Notes under the pieces: generated by a model
Told to the model about the DNA's origin: nothing
Database searches by the model: none
Seen by the model: the letters and a program-made list of their open reading frames with translations, nothing else
Source: Sediminitomix flava
Lineage (GTDB): Bacteria; Bacteroidota; Bacteroidia; Cytophagales; Flammeovirgaceae
Direction of reading: 5' to 3'
Assembly: GCF_003149185.1 (NCBI RefSeq)
Contig: NZ_QGDO01000003.1
Span: forward strand, 826,379-890,378
Length of the DNA stretch: 64,000 nucleotides
Part shown: one piece after another, positions 61,534-64,000 of the stretch
Position numbering within the stretch: position 1 is the first letter of the stretch
How the letters are laid out: every line of letters starts with the position of its first letter
Translations under genes and position numbers: made by a program

Positions 61534-62511
61534 ATGAAATTAATTTTCCCTGTAACAACAGAAGACCAATTAGATCGACTTTTATTTAACTTTTTAGATC
61601 AATCAATTTTTGTACATCAAGTAGAAAGACTTAAAAATGCGATAGACTCCTTTATTGATAGAATAGTTTTGGTATTGGCGGAGGATTTGCAGACTGAAAA
61701 CAACCCTTTTAAGAAGATAGAAGAGGAAATAGAAAAAATCTTACCTACTATCGAATTTGACATAATCTATTCCAATTATCAGTTAGATTCTTTAATGCTT
61801 TCTGAACTGTCAGATACTCTTATTGAAGGAAGTATTCTGATTTGTAATCCTGCGACCATTATTAAACCTGATGATTTTAAGGTCGAAAGGGTTAAAGAGT
61901 TTCAGCTCTTCATCTACTCAAGTCTAGCTTCTATAAATACAGGTTCATTTGTCAGAATGAATGACTTTGGAGAGATAGTTGAATTTCCTTCAATCCAAGA
62001 GAATGATCAAATTCAAAAAATAGATACAAGTACTTACTATTTTAAAGATGGTGTCTCATTAAAGAAAAATTTAAAATCTTTTTTGGAGACTCATTCAGAA
62101 GAGACATTTAAAAATTATATTCAGACTAAAGTTCTAAATAAAATTTTAGTTCCTTTTATCTCAGAAATAGAATCTTTTTATTCAATTGATTTAGAAGCAC
62201 AAAAGTTTTTTGACTTACAGGCTGAGTATATTAGCTCTGAATACGGAGGACATGAGGTGAAGCAGAATGTAAATATAAAACACAGTGTATTGATAGAGCC
62301 TGTATTTATTGAAGAAGGATGTGTAATTGAAAATTCTGTTATTGGTCCTAATGTTTGTGTTGGGAAAGATGTCACGATAAAAAACTCTGTGATTAGTAAT
62401 TCGTTGATAAAACAAGGATTGTATCAAGAAAATGTAAATATTGATTTAATGTTTATTGGAAATGATATGACTTGTGTTTTATCTAGAGCACAATCAGCTA
62501 CAAAATCTTAG
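61534..62511 (+). CDS. nucleotidyltransferase-like protein with left-handed beta-helix
   Basis: This 325-residue protein resembles sugar-phosphate nucleotidyltransferases of the GlmU or GCD1 type in layout. The C-terminal hexapeptide repeats (about 245-300; PVFIEEGCVIENSVIGPNVC, VGKDVTIKNSVI) form a left-handed beta-helix. The N-terminal half lacks the GxGxRLxP nucleotide-binding signature, so catalysis is doubtful. SILICNPATIIKPDDF may match the metal-binding region in degraded form. It starts with ATG and is followed 146 bases later by a TPR protein. The family is not certain. Confidence 0.7.
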   Translation: MKLIFPVTTEDQLDRLLFNFLDQSIFVHQVERLKNAIDSFIDRIVLVLAEDLQTENNPFKKIEEEIEKILPTIEFDIIYSNYQLDSLMLSELSDTLIEGSILICNPATIIKPDDFKVERVKEFQLFIYSSLASINTGSFVRMNDFGEIVEFPSIQENDQIQKIDTSTYYFKDGVSLKKNLKSFLETHSEETFKNYIQTKVLNKILVPFISEIESFYSIDLEAQKFFDLQAEYISSEYGGHEVKQNVNIKHSVLIEPVFIEEGCVIENSVIGPNVCVGKDVTIKNSVISNSLIKQGLYQENVNIDLMFIGNDMTCVLSRAQSATKS

Positions 62512-62657
62512 AAATTGACTAGATTGTCGTATTTTAAGAGTGAATCTTATTTAAACTGCTCAAAACTTTCACTTGAAATCAAAGGATTATATTGAGCTTA
62601 ATTAAAATAGTACCATCATTCTTTATTTTGGTATTTGACTAGAACTCAGATTTATCA

Positions 62658-64000
62658 ATGAAAATATATATGTATAAGGGTTTGTCTAAGGGGATTGGTT
62701 TATTATTAATACTTTGTTGTATTTCTTTTTTATTGCCTGAATCAGTTATAGGACAGCGTAGAAAAAAAGACAAGAATGTTGCAAAACTAGGTCAGAATAG
62801 CTTAGAAAGTGAAGCTGTATTTATTGATGCAATGGGTTTCTATCTTCTTGAGGATTATAAAAAAGCTTTAGAACTCTTTCAGAAGTGTGATGAAATGAAT
62901 TGGAGTGCTGCAGCTACAAAGTATCAGATAGCGATGTGTTATGCGAACTTAAGTAATTTTGAGTCGGCATTAGCATATTCTCAAAAAGCGGTTCAATTAA
63001 ATCCTGAGAATAAATATTACTATTTATTACTAGCAGATGTACTTAAGCAAAGAGGTGATTTTTTAAGTGCCTCTGAAGTTTACGCTAAAGCAGCTTCTAA
63101 ATTTCAAGATGGCCAAGAGTTATTTTATGAATTGGCAGACTGTTATATAAACATTCAGCAGTACCAAAAAGCCATAGCTGTTTATCAAGATATGGAAGAA
63201 AAGTTTGGTATTGATGAATTATTGATAAAACAAAAGCAACGCCTTTATATTGGTTTGGATGATTTGGATGCCGCATTGATGGAAGGACAAAAGCTTATTG
63301 ACGCTTATCCATCAATTGGTGAATTCAAATTAGCTCAGATTGAATTATACTTAAGAAATAAACAAACTGATAAGGCTAAAGAACTAATTGATATTTATCT
63401 AGCAGAACATGCAGATGATGGTAGAGCTAGATATTTGTTAGCTAAAATTCATAGAAGTAGAGGAGAGGAGAAAGAATATTTTGAGGCCTTAAAGTTGTCT
63501 TTCCAAAGCTCGGATTTAATTGAAAGTGAAAAAGAGGCTGTACTTACTTCATATCTTAAAACTTCATACAATGAAGAGCAAAAAGAAATGGGGAAAGAGT
63601 TAGCTCAAATAGCAGTTGAAACACATCCTGAATCAGGAAATTTAAGAGCTATATTAGGTGATTTTCTTCTAACAGATGAACTATACAGAGATGCGAGAAC
63701 ACAGTATATTGAATCTGTGGCTAATGCTCCAGATAACTTTAAAGTTTGGCAACAAATTATTCAAATTGACTGGGAATTAAATGAAGTGGATTCTGTAATC
63801 TATCATTCTGAAGAAGCGATTGAAATTTTCCCAAATCAGGTGATCTTTCATTTTCATAATGGTTCTGCAAATAACATGAACAAAAATTATGATGAAGCTG
63901 CAGAGTCACTTGAATATGCTAAAGTATTGGCTGTTGACCCTCAGCTTCAACTTCAAATAAATTCTCAGCTAGGAGATATTTATAACTTTCAAAAGGAATA
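62658..64000 (+). CDS. tetratricopeptide repeat protein (runs off the window)
   Basis: This is the first 447 residues of an exported TPR protein; no stop occurs before base 64000. The signal peptide is about 1-32 (LLLILCCISFLLPESVIG, then QRRKK); a Cys-Cys pair in the hydrophobic part makes a lipoprotein possible but the lipobox is poor. TPR units repeat every 34 residues or so, for example YKKALELFQKCDEMN, FESALAYSQKAVQLNPEN and YQKAIAVYQDMEEKFG. Such proteins bring partners together in the envelope. It is on the same strand as the nucleotidyltransferase-like gene, 146 bases downstream, without a terminator between. Confidence 0.9.
   Translation, partial: MKIYMYKGLSKGIGLLLILCCISFLLPESVIGQRRKKDKNVAKLGQNSLESEAVFIDAMGFYLLEDYKKALELFQKCDEMNWSAAATKYQIAMCYANLSNFESALAYSQKAVQLNPENKYYYLLLADVLKQRGDFLSASEVYAKAASKFQDGQELFYELADCYINIQQYQKAIAVYQDMEEKFGIDELLIKQKQRLYIGLDDLDAALMEGQKLIDAYPSIGEFKLAQIELYLRNKQTDKAKELIDIYLAEHADDGRARYLLAKIHRSRGEEKEYFEALKLSFQSSDLIESEKEAVLTSYLKTSYNEEQKEMGKELAQIAVETHPESGNLRAILGDFLLTDELYRDARTQYIESVANAPDNFKVWQQIIQIDWELNEVDSVIYHSEEAIEIFPNQVIFHFHNGSANNMNKNYDEAAESLEYAKVLAVDPQLQLQINSQLGDIYNFQKE

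Noticed and set aside
1-64000. CRISPR array, prophage, defence island, rRNA or tRNA genes
   Set aside because: No spaced short direct repeats, phage gene order, known defence genes or RNA gene structures were seen; the only long direct repeats are inside the surface protein gene.

Overview
The window looks like chromosomal DNA from a gliding or type IX secreting member of the Bacteroidota, probably the order Cytophagales. The DNA is AT-rich. It carries the type IX secretion system (T9SS) translocon gene sprA next to ruvA, and a PorP/SprF protein next to a giant protein with a type B T9SS sorting domain. It also has the Bacteroidota tamB-tamL pair, a CarboxypepD_reg-type TonB receptor, and one clear promoter of the phylum type (TTTG-N20-TAnnTTTG). 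Shine-Dalgarno sequences are rare, and several genes appear to start with TTG or GTG (sprA, rnhB, the Lrp regulator, the small barrel protein at 36152-36754). Species cannot be named from the sequence.

Layout. 1-431: gene-poor edge. 432-8448: small metabolic and housekeeping genes (FAD/Fe-S dehydrogenase, ACP phosphodiesterase, DUF1338 enzyme, Lrp regulator, divergent rhodanese and OsmC genes, M19 dipeptidase, acetyltransferase). 8565-11375: anaerobic ribonucleotide reductase nrdD and activase nrdG. 11640-15124: TonB receptor, DUF2480 and DUF1330 proteins. 15462-20821: alaS, a methyltransferase, ribE and an unrecognised helical protein. 21129-32698: PorP/SprF plus a 3,481-residue cell-surface protein. 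32766-35030: methyltransferase, DUF3592-like membrane protein and SBF-type transporter. 35349-36110: decayed IS3-family insertion sequence. 36152-37572: lipoprotein phosphoesterase and a small barrel-like protein. 38014-48045: ruvA, sprA and a subtilisin-like protease. 48118-51087: Hpt protein, menC, YtxH protein, a small protein and rnhB. 51231-58866: tamB-tamL. 58969-64000: pflA, membrane protein, lipid kinase, a nucleotidyltransferase-like beta-helix protein and a TPR protein that runs off the window.

How genes fit together. Outer-membrane and surface biology dominates. SprA is the channel through which T9SS cargo crosses the outer membrane. The PorP/SprF protein probably serves the giant type B cargo encoded 32 bases downstream. 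TamB and TamL form an envelope-spanning lipid or protein transport pair. nrdDG and pflA are both glycyl-radical chemistry and suggest a facultatively anaerobic life.

The most unusual object is the giant surface protein gene. About 4.3 kb of it is a 600-base tandem array of seven cycles without a single length change. Copies 2 and 6 are far more alike than copies 2 and 3, which suggests recent multi-unit duplication or gene conversion. The second is the IS3 remnant, which is invisible to ordinary ORF calling because it carries many stops and frameshifts. I found no rRNA, tRNA, CRISPR array, prophage or recognisable defence system. Most of the window is ordinary core genome.
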